A stretch of DNA of 64,000 nt from Apis mellifera (GCF_003254395.2 NC_037651.1:10343001-10407000); one strand, 5' to 3'. Positions 12,801-23,146 are shown, counted from the first letter of the stretch. Notes: generated from the sequence alone by a model not told the origin. Program-made: numbers and translations.

Positions 12801-15800
12801 TTTTTATCGTTCATTTACGTATCTCCCTTCTGTTTTTCGTTTTTTCGTCGCTGCGTTTTCGTACGATTTCATTTCTCGCACGATTTTTCGATCGCTGTAT
12901 TTCGACGCTTTCGTTTTTTTTTTTTCCCTTTTTTTCTTTTTCGCTACTTTTGCTCCTCTCCCTTTCTTTCGTTATTACACGGACGACGAACGAACGTTTC
13001 GCAACGAACCGATTAAACAGCAGACAAAGTATCTATTACGTTATATTACGTTTCCGCAGTAAAGATATCCATCCAGTTTGCGTTATCTATTCGTTTCGAG
13101 AAAATATCGCATGCACTTTTACTTTCATCCCTGTATACTTGTGTTTCGTAGCCGCTTCTTCTATTCAGACAGATCCATCCCCGCATAAGTATAATAATCG
13201 CGTTCGTTTCTTTTTTAATTTGTCGGTCTTGTTTATTCGTTTATTTATTCATTTATTTATTTATATTTTTTTTTCCAGGTTTTTCTGTCATATCGTTTAA
13301 TTCCCCTGCCCCCTCTTTCTCAGTGTGACCGTGACGATTGCGTGCGTGAGCGTGCGATTGCGAGCGCGTGTGTGACACGGATGCTTGGCGCTTTCAAGCG
13401 CACGAATTAACCGTTGATTGCGTTCCAGTGCCGGGTGATCCTCAAGACGTGAAAGTGACGCCGATCAATTCGACGGCGATACACGTCGAGTGGAAACCGC
13501 CAAAGTCGAAGGAGCAGAACGGCGTGATCAGAGGTTACCACATACACGTGCAAGAAGTGAGGGAAGAGGTGAGGTCGGATCGATTCTCGTCCGCGAGCGA
13601 GGCGGACGGATGGATGGATGGATAGATGTTTTCGTACGTTTTCCAGGGGAAGGATCTGTTGAACGAGCCGATACGACGCGACGTGCACGAAGGCGTGCTG
13701 GAAGTGAACATTACGGGGTTGCAACCCGACACCAGATACTCGGTCCAAGTGGCCGCTCTGACGAGAAAGGGAGACGGCGACCGCTCGCCCCCGGTTCACG
13801 TGAGAACTCCCGGAGGTGTGCCCAACAGGCCTCACGTTAACGTAAAGTACGCTCTCTTCTTTCTTCCTTCTTCGTATCCTTCGCATCCGAAACCCCCCTC
13901 GAATCTGATCGATTTCCAGAGTTCTGTCCCGAGATCCCGAGGTGCTGGAGCTCGAGTGGTCGCAACCCACGCAAACGTACGGCGATCTGTTGGGGTACAG
14001 GATAAGGTACGGGATTAAGAATCAGACGTTGAAGGAGGAATTTATACAAGACGTTCATCAACACGCGTATAAAATCACCGATCTCGGTAAGTTTCCATCC
14101 CGTCGGATCCTCGATCCTCGGATTTCCATCGCCCGATTTTTCGCTGCGCAGGGGAGAGGGGCGTGGATTACGAGTTCAGAGTGGCGGGGCAGAACGCGAT
14201 CGGGTTCGGGCAGGAGACGGTGCGATACTGGTTCAGCCCGGAGGGATTACCGACCGGCGCCCCGACCAATCTATCCTACTTCTTCCAAACGCCGGACACG
14301 GTGTGCGTTACGTGGGACATGCCTCTCCGGGAGCACAGGAACGGTCAGATAATCGGTTACGACGTGCAATTCAACAAGAAGAACGACCACTCGACCACGA
14401 TTAACCGGAACACGACGAGGACGAGGGCGGTTTTCACGAATTTGGAGGAGAACACCGAGTACGTGTTCCACGTGATCGCGCGGACGTCGAGGGGGAGCGG
14501 GCCCATCTCCGAGAAGATCACCATAGTGACGGAGAAGGACATGGGGCGGGCGCCGATGTCCGTGAAGGCGGTGGCCACGTCGGACACGAGCGTGGAGGTC
14601 TGGTGGGAGCCGGTCCCCAACCGCGGCAAGATCCTCGGCTACCAGATATTCTACACGACGACCGCGGTCGAGGATCTGGACGAGTGGAAGCAAAAGACGA
14701 TCGGGCTCACCGAGTCCGCGGATCTGGTCAACCTGGAGAAGTTCACCCAGTACGCGATCACGGTGGCAGCCAGGTACAAGACAGGGCTGGGAAGGCTGAG
14801 CGAGAAGGTGACGGTGAAGGTGAAGCCGGAGGACGTCCCCCTGGACCTGAGGGCGCCCGACTCGTCCACCCACTCGATGACCCTCTCGTGGAAACCGCCT
14901 ATAAGGTTGAACCCGATGAACTACAAAGTGTCGTTCGACGCGGTGAAAGAGTTCGTCGACTCGCAGGGGATCACGCAAACGCAGATCGTGCCCCGCAGGC
15001 AGATCCTGCTCGACCCTACGGTGACCACGACCACGATAAACGAGTTGCAGCCGTTCACCACGTACAACGTGAACGTGAGCGCGGTGCCGCGGGACGGCCA
15101 GTACAGGCCGCCCGCCAAAATTACCATCACCACGCAAATGGCCGCCCCTAAGCCGATGGTCAAGCCCGATTTCTACGGGGTGGTGAACGGCGAGGAGATC
15201 CAGGTGATACTGCCCCAGGCGTCCGAGGAGTACGGCCCGATCTCCCACTATTACCTGATCGTAGTGCCCGAGGACAAGTCGACGGCCGACAAGCAGCCCG
15301 ACGAGCTCACCGAGGACATGATCGCTGGCAAGGGGGCCAAGCAGGAGAGGGAGAACGCCCCGTACATCGCGGCCAAATTTCCTCACAGGGACATCCCGTA
15401 CACGTTCCATCTAGGCAGCGGGGACATATACGACGGTTACGAGAACCGTAGACTCGAGAAGAACAAACGGTACAGGATCTTCGTTCGTGCCGTGGTCGAC
15501 ACGCCGAGAAAGGTGAGTAACGGATCGATCGATGCGATCTTGCGTCTTAACTTATTCCTTTTCTCCCAGCACTTGTACACCTCGTCGCCCTTCTCCGAAT
15601 ACTTGTCCCTCGATATGAGGGAAGTGCCGCCCGGCGAGCCACCTCGACGCCCCAATCCCAACACACCGGTCGACGGGAATCCGGAAGTGTCGGTGAAGAC
15701 GAGCGGCCAGGAGCCGGGGATGGTGTGGGTGGTCGGGCCCATAATTGCAGCCTTAATGGTCAGCGTGTTCCTCGTCCTTCTTTTCGTCATTAAAAAGTGA

Positions 15801-17866
15801 GTATGCTTTATATGATTGATACAAGTTGGATGCATTTATATACCAAGAGATTCGAACGCGATTCTTCCGTTTAGACGAAGGCAGCCGTGCAAAACGCCGG
15901 ATCAGGCGGCCGTCACTCGGCCCCTGATACCCGCGGACATCAGCTCGAACCACGCCCCGTCCGATCCGGTCGAGATGCGGCGTTTAAATTTCCAAACGCC
16001 GGGCATGGTGTCCCATCCGCCGATCCCGATCACCGAGCTGGGCAATCACATCGAGCGGCTGAAAGCGAACGACAATCTGAAGTTCAGCCAGGAGTACGAG
16101 TCGATCGAGCCCGGCCAACAATTCACCTGGGACCACTCGAACATGGAGGTGAACGCGTCGAAGAATCGTTACGCGAACGTGATCGCGTACGACCACTCGA
16201 GGGTGATCCTCCAAACGATCGACGGGATGTCGGGCACGGATTACATAAACGCCAATTACTGCGACGGGTATAGGAAGCAGAACGCGTACGTGGCCACCCA
16301 AGGCCCCCTCCAGGAAACGTTCGGCGACTTCTGGAGGATGTGTTGGGAGTTGAGGTCGAGCACGATCGTGATGATGACGAAACTGGAGGAGAGGACGAGG
16401 ATAAAGTGCGACCAGTATTGGCCGGGCAGGGGATCCGAAACTTACGGCCTGATGACGGTCACCATCACCGACGTTCAAGAGCTCGCCACCTACTGCATCC
16501 GCACGTTCCAAATATCCCGGGCGGGCTACTCCGAGAGGCGGGAGATCAAGCAGTTGCAGTTCACCGCCTGGCCGGACCACGGCGTGCCCGAGCATCCAGC
16601 GCCGTTCTTGCAGTTCTTGCGCAGGGTCAGGTCGTTGAACCCGCCCGACAGCGGCCCCCTGATCGTGCACTGCAGCGCGGGGGTCGGGCGGACCGGTTGC
16701 TTCATAGTGATCGACTCGATGCTCGAGAGGATCAAACACGAGAAGATGATCGACATTTACGGCCACGTGACTTGTTTGCGCGCCCAGCGGAACTACATGG
16801 TCCAGACCGAGGACCAGTACATATTCATACACGACGCGCTCTACGAGGCCGTGATCTGCGGCAACACCGAGGTACCTGCCAGAAACTTGCACTCCCACAT
16901 TCAGAAGTTGATGCAGCCCGAGATCGAGAGCATCACGGGCATGGAGTTGGAGTTCAAGAAATTGTCCAACATCAAGGTGGACTCGTCCCGCTTCATCTCG
17001 GCCAACCTGCCCTGCAACAAGCACAAAAATCGCCTGGTCCACATCCTGCCGTACGAGTGCACCAGAGTTTGCCTGCAACCGCAGCGGAACATCGAGGGAT
17101 CGGATTACATAAACGCGAGCCTGATCGACGGGTATCGATACCGAGGCGCCTACATAGCCACTCAGGGTCCCCTTTGCGACACGACCGACGACTTTTGGCG
17201 CATGCTCTGGGAGCACAACTCCACCATAGTCGTCATGTTGACGAAGCTGAAGGAGATGGGGAGGGAGAAGTGCCATCAATACTGGCCGTCCGACAGATCG
17301 ATCCGTTACCAATGCTTCGTCGTCGACCCGATCGCCGAGTACAACATGCCCCAGTACATCCTGCGAGAGTTCAAAGTGACGGACGCGCGGGACGGGGCAA
17401 GCCGCACCGTGAGACAGTTCCAGTTCATCGACTGGCCCGAGCAGGGCGTTCCAAAGTCCGGGGACGGGTTCATCGACTTCATCGGCCAGGTGCACAAGAC
17501 GAAGGAGCAGTTCGGCCAGGACGGGCCCATCACCGTGCATTGCAGCGCTGGCGTCGGCAGAACGGGCGTTTTCATCACGCTCAGCATCGTGTTGGAGCGC
17601 ATGCAGTACGAGGGGGTGGTCGATATTTTCCAAACAGTGAGAATATTGCGCACGCAACGACCAGCCATGGTTCAAACCGAGGTCTGTCTCCTATATTGTA
17701 CCTCATGATCCGATTTCTAACAATTTTCCATCCTCTAAAAAACCACTTTACTCTATTTTGTGTATGTATATATTATATGTCTATATTATTTTCGCAGGAC
17801 CAATATCAATTCTGTTATCGCGCCAGTTTGGAATACTTGGGTTCTTTCGATCATTACGCCAACTGA
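825..17866 (+). CDS. Lar receptor protein tyrosine phosphatase (3' part, 11 exons)
   Basis: This is a type I membrane receptor of the LAR/PTPRS/PTPRD family, which acts in axon guidance, synapse formation and cell-matrix adhesion. The exons are 825-925, 999-1328, 1502-1652, 3043-3339, 13429-13568, 13647-13846, 13920-14086, 14152-15512, 15570-15796, 15875-17681 and 17798-17866. All have GT-AG borders and compatible phases and together give about 1,615 residues. In order they encode eight FN3 domains (FN3-2 to FN3-9 by comparison with nine in typical family members), a conserved juxtamembrane segment, one transmembrane helix, PTP domain D1 and PTP domain D2. D1 has the WPDHGVP loop and HCSAGVGRTG signature; D2 has WPEQGVP and HCSAGVGRTG. 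The protein ends SFDHYAN. The signal peptide, Ig domains and FN3-1 are outside the window. The intron between 3339 and 13429 is about 10 kb, while most others are under 175 bp. Confidence 0.97.
999..1328 (+). CDS. Lar exon: end of FN3-2 and start of FN3-3
   Basis: It starts in phase 0 with GYKIYYTT and contains the FN3 pattern L-x-x-x-TIYTIRVQA. It then passes the domain junction QQGVPSQP into the next FN3 (TVTLQWNKP). It is bounded by a GCGCAG acceptor and a GTGGGT donor; the intron before it is only 73 bp. Confidence 0.95.
1502..1652 (+). CDS. Lar exon: second half of FN3-3
   Basis: It reads EKHHRRIPV, then LTGLYPNTLYYVWLAARS, the typical FN3 F and G strand region, and ends VRTKQY plus one base. 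The donor is GTAAGC at 1653. Confidence 0.94.
1663..1703. repeat. (AACG)n microsatellite
   Basis: About ten perfect copies of the tetranucleotide AACG start a few bases after the donor at 1653. The same tetranucleotide family (TTCG on the other strand) recurs at 42611-42640 and 57321-57357. Confidence 0.9.
2041..2110 (+). repeat. G-rich GGGTT/GGAT array with G-quadruplex core
   Basis: The core at 2068-2082 is GGGTGGGTGGGTGGG, four G3 runs with single-base loops. It is preceded by GGATGG/GGGTTGG units and followed by G6 and G7 runs. It lies on the Lar sense strand inside an intron. Confidence 0.75.
2917..3020 (+). repeat. Polypyrimidine (CT/T) tract before FN3-4 exon
   Basis: About 100 bp of T runs and CT repeats end some 20 bp before the acceptor of the exon at 3043. 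It may act as an extended polypyrimidine tract, but it is also an ordinary CT microsatellite. Confidence 0.8.
3043..3339 (+). CDS. Lar exon: complete FN3-4
   Basis: A single phase 1-1 exon encodes one whole FN3 domain. It starts VPGAPPRN, has RVTWEPPPADRSNGRI and WTEYRIWVLAGTSVGDGP, and ends RTHED plus one base. The symmetric phase means the domain could be skipped in frame, as alternative FN3 use is known in vertebrate relatives. A CT tract of about 100 bp lies just upstream. Confidence 0.95.
3857..3896. repeat. (TTA)n microsatellite
   Basis: This is an uninterrupted trinucleotide array, with one TCA variant, in the large Lar intron. Confidence 0.9.
4216..4271. repeat. (ATT)n microsatellite
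   Basis: About 18 ATT units with one TTG interruption, followed by ATATT/TGTAT pentamer-like units up to about 4320. Confidence 0.9.
4945..5058 (+). repeat. A-rich polypurine tract (AAAAAG/GAAA)
   Basis: Over 110 bp are almost purely A and G on the plus strand, with AAAG and AAAAG units. A second tract of the same type lies at about 5731-5805. Confidence 0.85.
5597..5985. repeat. Cluster of TA/TACATA repeats and an A-rich purine tract
   Basis: TA-dinucleotide and TATGTATA runs at 5597-5632, 5691-5730 and 5865-5985 flank the purine tract at about 5731-5805. This is low-complexity intron DNA. Confidence 0.8.
6150..6205. repeat. (TAC)n microsatellite
   Basis: Some 18 TAC/TAT triplets in the Lar intron. 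Reading frames through it are artefactual Y, T or V homopolymers. Confidence 0.9.
6871..6913. repeat. (CCA)n microsatellite
   Basis: An imperfect CCA/CAT triplet array in the Lar intron. Confidence 0.85.
7346..7406. repeat. (GGA)n microsatellite
   Basis: A GGA/GAA triplet array that creates a false poly-glutamate reading frame on the plus strand and poly-serine on the minus strand. Confidence 0.9.
8871..8910. repeat. TA and (TTA)n microsatellite
   Basis: A compound TA-TTA-TA array in the Lar intron. Confidence 0.85.
9029..9060. repeat. (TGCG)n microsatellite
   Basis: A CpG-containing tetranucleotide array, with TG and GTATG variants on both sides, in the Lar intron. Confidence 0.85.
9109..9127 (+). 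other. tRNA-like T-arm with B box
   Basis: CGTCGG and CCGACG pair around the loop TTCGAAT, and GGTTCGAATCC (9113-9123) fits the Pol III B-box consensus. A T8-9 run follows directly, like a Pol III terminator. I find no matching acceptor stem, D-arm or A box upstream, so this is not a complete tRNA. It may be a decayed tRNA or SINE fragment or a coincidence. Confidence 0.4.
9680..9870. repeat. Two (TA)n microsatellites
   Basis: TA arrays at 9680-9711 and 9839-9869 in the Lar intron, each about 16 units long. Confidence 0.9.
10651..10915 (+). repeat. 265 bp polypyrimidine tract
   Basis: CT, CTTT and CTAT units run almost without purines except the A of CTAT, and are followed by an A/G run at 10925-10945. 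Long polypyrimidine:polypurine tracts can form triplex (H-DNA). Confidence 0.85.
11191..11286. repeat. CT and (CTAT)n repeats
   Basis: A compound CT/CTTT and CTAT/TATA array in the Lar intron. Confidence 0.8.
13429..13568 (+). CDS. Lar exon: first half of FN3-5
   Basis: It follows the roughly 10 kb intron, with acceptor TTCCAG. It reads VPGDPQDVKVTP, IHVEWKPPK and NGVIRGYHIHVQEVREE, and the donor is GTGAGG. The split codon with the exon at 3043-3339 restores the valine of the FN3 start. Confidence 0.95.
13647..13846 (+). CDS. Lar exon: end of FN3-5 and start of FN3-6
   Basis: It reads GKDLLNEPI and ITGLQPDTRYSVQVAALTRKGDGDRS, then the junction TPGGVPNRPHVNV. The last codon is split AA/A with the next exon, and the donor is GTACGC. 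Confidence 0.93.
13920..14086 (+). CDS. Lar exon: middle of FN3-6
   Basis: It reads VLSRDPEVLELEWSQPTQTYG, then GYRIRYGIKNQTLKEE, and ends at a phase 1 donor GTAAGT. The flanking introns are 73 and 65 bp. Confidence 0.93.
14152..15512 (+). CDS. Lar exon: end of FN3-6, FN3-7 to FN3-9, juxtamembrane region
   Basis: This long exon carries the rest of FN3-6 (RGVDYEFRVAGQNAIGFGQE), then FN3-7 (TREHRNG-like turn, NLEENTEYVFHVIARTS), FN3-8 (EVWWEPV, TAVEDLDEW) and FN3-9 (STHSMTLSWKPPIRLNPMNYKVSFD). The extracellular juxtamembrane region follows (KPDFYGVVNGEE, QASEEYGPISHYYL, FHLGSGDIYDGYENR). The basic stretch RRLEKNKR near the end could be a protease site, but that is weak. Confidence 0.97.
15570..15796 (+). 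CDS. Lar exon: transmembrane segment
   Basis: It reads HLYTSSPFSEYLSLDMREVPPG and then a proline-rich linker. A hydrophobic helix of about 23 residues (WVVGPIIAALMVSVFLVLLFVI) follows, ended by lysines. The last codon is split with the next exon, giving KKRRQPCK, a basic stop-transfer sequence. Confidence 0.96.
15875..17681 (+). CDS. Lar exon: both PTP domains D1 and D2
   Basis: One exon of 1.8 kb holds almost the whole cytoplasmic part. D1 has KNRYANV, DYINANY, the WPD loop (16569-16577) and the catalytic cysteine codon at 16671-16673 within HCSAGVGRTG. It is expected to be active. D2 has KNRL instead of KNRY (leucine codon 17034-17036) and WPE instead of WPD (17433-17441), although its cysteine (17541-17543) and arginine are kept. 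These are the known LAR-family D2 changes that leave D2 nearly inactive and regulatory. Confidence 0.98.
17798..17866 (+). CDS. Lar last coding exon
   Basis: It encodes DQYQFCYRASLEYLGSFDHYAN and a TGA stop at 17864-17866, the conserved LAR C-terminus. If the 116 bp intron before it were retained, the protein would end after eight different residues. Confidence 0.96.
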   Translation, partial: DQYQFCYRASLEYLGSFDHYAN

Positions 17867-20507
17867 CAACCCGATACTCGCGAGGAAAGGGAATCGACGA
17901 GGGACAGAAGAGATCGGCGGGAAAGGAGCGAGAGAGACGGCGAACGGGCAAAAGTGCGCCGCGTTTAATTGACGATCGATTACACTTGAGAGAGAAAAAA
18001 AAAAAAGTAAATGTAAGTTTGTAAGTATGTAAAAGCCTGTACCCATGTTCCCACGGGCAAAAAACGTACTATAAAAACGTAGTACCTTCCAATGACAAAT
18101 ACAGTAGAAAGGCGATAAATTATTAATCTGTCGAGCAACTAACAACGTAGTAACCAAATATCTTATAGTCAATGGTGTCGCAACAATCTCGAGATACGCG
18201 GAAACGTTTCGCTTTTTATCGTGGCGCGATATCGTGCTACACCGATTTCCATTTCCAAAATTCCCAAATAAGAAAAAAAAAAAAGAAAAAAAAAAAGAAA
18301 AAAAAGAGAAAGCCGTTTATGGATTACGAATCAAACATTTGTACGAGAACAATCATATATTTGTAGAGATAATCCTCGCAAACGAATTATTTTAACACCG
18401 ATTTTATTATGGTTCGAAAAAATGGAAATAACACGCACTCGCAAATTTAACTTACATACGTAAGTACTTATCCGTATACACCGTGGTTACGCATAAGTTA
18501 AATATTCTCGAATCGATGAAGAAATCGAAGAAAAATCGGACGAAGAATTTGATTGAAAAAGAAAAAGAAAAAGAAAAAGAAAAATTCAAATGGAAAACAT
18601 GATCGTGATTGAAAGTTCGATCGATTAAAACATATCCAAACTCGAGGAGATTTCGAAAGATAATTTGCGACTTTATTCGCATCTCGCGCGAGATCCCTCG
18701 AAAACGACTTTTTTGCTTTTAAACGAAGACTAACGACTAAGAATAATAAGCGAGAAACAAACTGACGAGCATTATTATTATTTTACGATCGCGTGTTTTA
18801 CTCCCGATCACCGTATTTCGTTCTACGTGGAAAAACAGTTGAAAACAGTTTCTTTCGGAGAAGAGAACAGTGCTTCCATATTACTTGGGAATGAAATTTT
18901 TAAAAAGGGATTAAACTCCGTTAAGCAACCGCGAAGGCGTATTAACGCGTTCGATCGAGAAAGAAAAAAAAAAAGAAAAAAGAAAAAGCTGAGAGGAAAG
19001 CATGCGTGGCACGTTCCAAAAGTACTTATGGATGCGACACATCGAGACATATCGAGAAATCTCGGCGAAGGGAATGGCGAAAATATCGGGTATATAAACG
19101 GGGGAAAGATAAATTTCTCACAGAGACGTAAATTTCCGCTGAGCTACGAGAAAATTACCATACTGCCAAATCGACAATTATTCATGCTGAATCCATTACG
19201 CACGATAGGGATCTTCTCATTACCTATTATAATTTTTAAGTAATAATTGTAAGGCGATTGTTCTAAGGTTAGTTCGTAAGCGATGCCATTAGAAGAAAAA
19301 AAAAAAAGGGGGAAAAAAAAAAAAAATCTATATATATATATAAAATGCGAGTGTATCGGATGAAGGAAGTGTGAAAGGAAATGAAAGGAAACGGTGCCTA
19401 TATATTCAATTAAAAATGCACAAAGATATTGTGCAGGTTTCTACGCGAACTAATTTAATTAAACTAGAAAGCACTGTATGTCGGATTTGCGTATCCATTG
19501 CATTCCATCGAGCCCTCGATACCCCTTGTGTACAAATCTCCACTTTAGGCTTCTCTATTCGCCTATTTTTCTTTACAGTTTCTCCGGCTGTTGCGCCAAT
19601 TTTCCAAAAATTGTTCTTAACTCGATTCTCGAAACCGAGAACGATATACTATCTACTTCTACTAAATCCTGAAATTACGCTCGTTTCTGATATGAAAAAA
19701 AAACAAAGAATCGCGTTGCGTTGTTGTAAAAATCTAAGAAGAGTCAACGAAACTTCGTATACACGTGTACATGTACATCATTGGATCATCATCCCCACGG
19801 CACGGGCAACGCGCCAAATCAATGCCAAAAACAGTTGTTAATTGTGCAATCGTGATCGATCCTATGCTTCGTAATCCTTTTTCACAACGATACGAATTTT
19901 CGAGATATATATACATAAATATATATATATATATACTATTTGCGATTCAAAGATTTACAAATGAATAGTCTATGAGGACAATAAACATGTGTTTGTTTAT
20001 ATATACTTTCTATATTTCGAAATTTCTCACGATATCTTTCAGCGTAGAAATCGTTCTGTCGCTGTTCGATAATGGTAGAGCAAAAAAAAATTCTATCTAT
20101 ATAAAAATATAGAATACATGTGTGTGTGTTTGCACGAATAATAATACGAAATAATAATATCTCATAGGAACGAATGAGACCTCTTTTCGTTTTTGGCATT
20201 TTTTTGGCTTCAATCCTGTTTCTCTATACGACACGATACGATACGATAATTTCTGGAACTTGTTGTTGGGTTGCATATTAAAATTTAACAAAGAGCGAAA
20301 CAAAAAAAAGCAACAATAAATGAAAAAAGAAAAAGGAAAAAGAACGAGGAAAGAAAAGAAAATCATTACAATATATATATATTTGCATTTGCATTCGATT
20401 ATTTAGATAAATTTTCAATTTGAAAAATTTCATAACGAGTTTAATCGAATATTCAACGTATTATGTTATTAAAAGTGGTTCTCGAGGGTCAGGAATTGTG
20501 ACTAATG

Positions 20508-20515
20508 TGTACATA
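20508..20515 (+). promoter_or_regulatory. Pumilio-type element TGTACATA
   Basis: An exact match to the PUF consensus UGUANAUA in the presumed Lar 3' UTR. One 8-mer in 5 kb of AT-rich DNA may be chance. Confidence 0.3.
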
Positions 20516-20544
20516 AATGCACCGTTTGTCATTAATTAACATTA

Positions 20545-20600
20545 TATAAATATAAATATAAATATAACTATAAATATGAATATAAATATAAATATACATA
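20545..20600. repeat. (ATAAAT)n hexanucleotide array
   Basis: Imperfect repeats of TATAAA/TAAATA in the presumed Lar 3' UTR. Confidence 0.8.
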
Positions 20601-22860
20601 AGTGAAATGATAAATAATATATACATAGATATATATTATAAATATCATGATTGAAGAGAGTACGCATTTAAAAAAGAAAAAAAAAAAAAGCTGTGGATAT
20701 TTTCTAGACTGTCAAGATCAACTTTTCTTTTTTCCTCATCGTTATTACACTTTTCAATTTTTTTTCTCAACGCACCTTTTGATACTGTTTTTATCATATA
20801 TTGTTATAATTTTTTTTTCGCGCAACTTTAACTCGCTTAATTGTCTTTTTTTTATATATATATATACATATACATATATACATATATGTACGACATTTAC
20901 ATTGAAGACTAATTATTAATCTATTATTATTTCGAAACATGCGTTTTAATCGTATCTCATCTCGTTTTTATTTGACGTTGTAAGACTGAAGGCCATTGCG
21001 TCTCTTAATATATTATCGTGTACGTGTATTTTTCGGTACTTTTAAAAGTACTTAAACCACCTCGGTCGATCTTTTCGAAAGATTATATAATACTATATTT
21101 AATCTTAGTATCTCTCTCTCTCTCTCATTGTCCGTTGAAATTTCGAGATTTCACCGACATTGTTCCGTTTTTCTTTTGCAGGCGTTTCAACTTATACCAC
21201 GCATCCATACTGACACATTTTCTTTTCTAACTTTTTTTTTTTTCTGCTTCAAAATGTATCGATCAAATTTCGTTCCTTTTCGATATTGATATTCGATTAT
21301 TGGCCTTTGGTACGAGCATAAAAATTACACTCGAAATAATTTTATTTTTATAATTATTTTTTTACACTAGACTACATTCATACTACATGTGTACATTATT
21401 ACATTTCTTCGTCCTCTTTTTTTCTTCACCTTTTTCCTCCCTCTTCCCCTCCCTTCTCATTTTAATATCTTATATAATTCGCGATATCGTGTTTCTACTC
21501 GGAATATGAATTCGTTGTTGCTAACGTTTGACAATGAAGAGACACGAAACGACTGTTATTCAGTAAATCAAATCAACATTAAGCAAGCAATTCTTCGAAT
21601 AATTTCAATCTCTCGAATAAAAATTTTGCCATTGTTAAAAACTACGATTAATATAGAAACTTATTGATGAAATCAACTTGTTACTTAGTACTTGGTACGA
21701 AATTCATCGCTGAAAAGTCTGAGAGAAATTAAAAGTATGGGAAAAAAAAAAAAGAAAAAAAAGAAATAGGCATATTTCCTCGAACGGCAACAATAAACAA
21801 ACTGTAAGAACTAACTATTTGTACAAAGTTAAAAGAGGGAAAAAAAAAAAAGAAAAAAGAAAAGAAAAGAAAAAGGAGAACAACAATTTTAGTTCAAATA
21901 ATTCTATTCATGGAATAAGCGAAAATAAACTTTGATAGCTTTGATACAATAATTTTAATAATCATTGGATGGAGTTGTTATTCTTCGATTAAATCTTTAA
22001 TTGCATACACACACAAGTACATGTATGGAAAAAATTAAAAAAAAATAAATAAATAAATAAATAAATAAAAAAAGAAAAAAAAGAAAGAGAGAAGAAATAT
22101 AATTCTGCACAAAAATGCAGTTTTCGCCAAGTCGGTCGACAACTTCGCGTTCAAAGTTCCAGACTAAAATACAATATGTTACGGGAAACGAAAAGTTAAA
22201 TGATTGTATAAACATATTACTAGTTATAAGTTAGTAGCATTAAATTGTATTCGATGAATTTACCGATTCAAAAAAAGTCCACGATATTCATATATTTATA
22301 AGATAACGATCGTAACGTTATTTACGTTCTTTTGTATCATTCCAAAAGTTTTGTGTATGTTGTACGTTAGTTGCGTGTCTATTGTTAGTGTTTATAATTT
22401 TTTATATCCCAGAGTGTATAGCAATATGTGGTTTGTTGTATTCTTCTTCTTAAAAAAGCATGCAACTCGTATTTTTCGGAGCAATCTTTCCTAATACAAC
22501 AAAATACAATCGGCCATTATCGCTCCGTGCAATACCGAGACGAGTTTGTTACACTGTGCGTAAGATCATCTCGAGTTCATACGTTCGGATAAGATTGTAG
22601 TCGATTGTTAACGATTACAGTCGTTAATCCCGAGAGAAATATGAATTAAAGAAACAAAGAATAAGTCAAATATTAAATATCGTTGAAAGAATGGGAAATT
22701 ATTTTGTGATACTTTCTTGCCAGAAAGAATACAACAGGCTGAAGTGAATATAATAAATGCAATGTTACTGATTAACACCTATACAAATTAAATATTGTGT
22801 AATAGAAAGTCTGTTGACAAGGAGAAATAAGGTGTACATTATGTATTGCCCTGTGGCATC

Positions 22861-22866
22861 AATAAA
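22861..22866 (+). terminator. Poly(A) signal AATAAA, probable end of Lar
   Basis: This is the last AATAAA before the converging minus-strand gene. It is followed by a T-rich and TA-repeat stretch. Earlier AATAAA motifs in the UTR could give shorter forms. Confidence 0.45.
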
Positions 22867-22905
22867 CTAATAATTAACGTAATGTTCCCATTTAACCGCT
22901 TTTTC

Positions 22906-22911
<6 letters not shown>
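22906..22911 (-). terminator. Candidate poly(A) signal ATTAAA of TVP23
   Basis: The plus strand TTTAAT reads ATTAAA on the minus strand, about 240 bp after the TVP23 stop. If used, the two convergent genes would end within about 50 bp of each other. Confidence 0.3.

Positions 22912-22913
<2 letters not shown>

Positions 22914-22944
<31 letters not shown>
22914..22944. repeat. (TA)n between convergent genes
   Basis: A TA array of about 15 units followed by a T run, at the border of the two convergent 3' ends. Confidence 0.9.
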
Positions 22945-22953
<9 letters not shown>

Positions 22954-23146
22954 TCTTATGCGACAAATAAAAAGAAAACAAGAAAACAACATTTTGTTTT
23001 TTCATAGCAACTTAATTTTATGTTTCATCCGATCAAGATATACATAGACAAATATTATTATCGACGTTATTATATACAAATATTTTTTGTGTAACGTTCA
23101 TTATGATATCGTTTTTATATAATATCATTGTTGATACTTTCTAATT

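Larger units (their letters stand above)
3340..13428 (+). other. 10 kb Lar intron between FN3-4 and FN3-5
   Basis: This large intron is dominated by simple repeats: ATT at 3857-3896 and 4216-4271, A-rich purine at 4945-5058, TAC at 6150-6205, CCA at 6871-6913, GGA at 7346-7406, TA at several places and CT at 10651-10915. A non-repetitive island at about 4325-4930 and a tRNA-like T-arm at 9109-9127 are noted separately. I see no additional FN3 exon. Confidence 0.75.
17867..22885 (+). other. Probable long Lar 3' UTR
   Basis: After the stop codon come 5 kb of AT-rich DNA with many A runs and no conserved reading frame. AATAAA motifs occur near 20315, 21794, 21925 and 22861; the last is the best end point because the converging TVP23 gene follows. 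A perfect Pumilio-type element TGTACATA lies at 20508-20515, and related TGTACATT sequences lie at about 21388 and 22832. UTR extent is an inference; transcripts would be needed to fix it. Confidence 0.5.

Noticed and set aside
14271..15410. 379-residue open frame on the minus strand
   Set aside because: Antisense shadow of the Lar FN3-7 to juxtamembrane exon.
15984..17675. 563-residue open frame on the minus strand
   Set aside because: It is the exact antisense of the two Lar PTP domains; the plus-strand frame has all catalytic motifs. GC-rich codons leave the opposite strand open by chance.
16340..17866. 508-residue plus-strand frame rich in R, H, G and A
   Set aside because: Out-of-frame reading of the Lar PTP exon, with no domain pattern.
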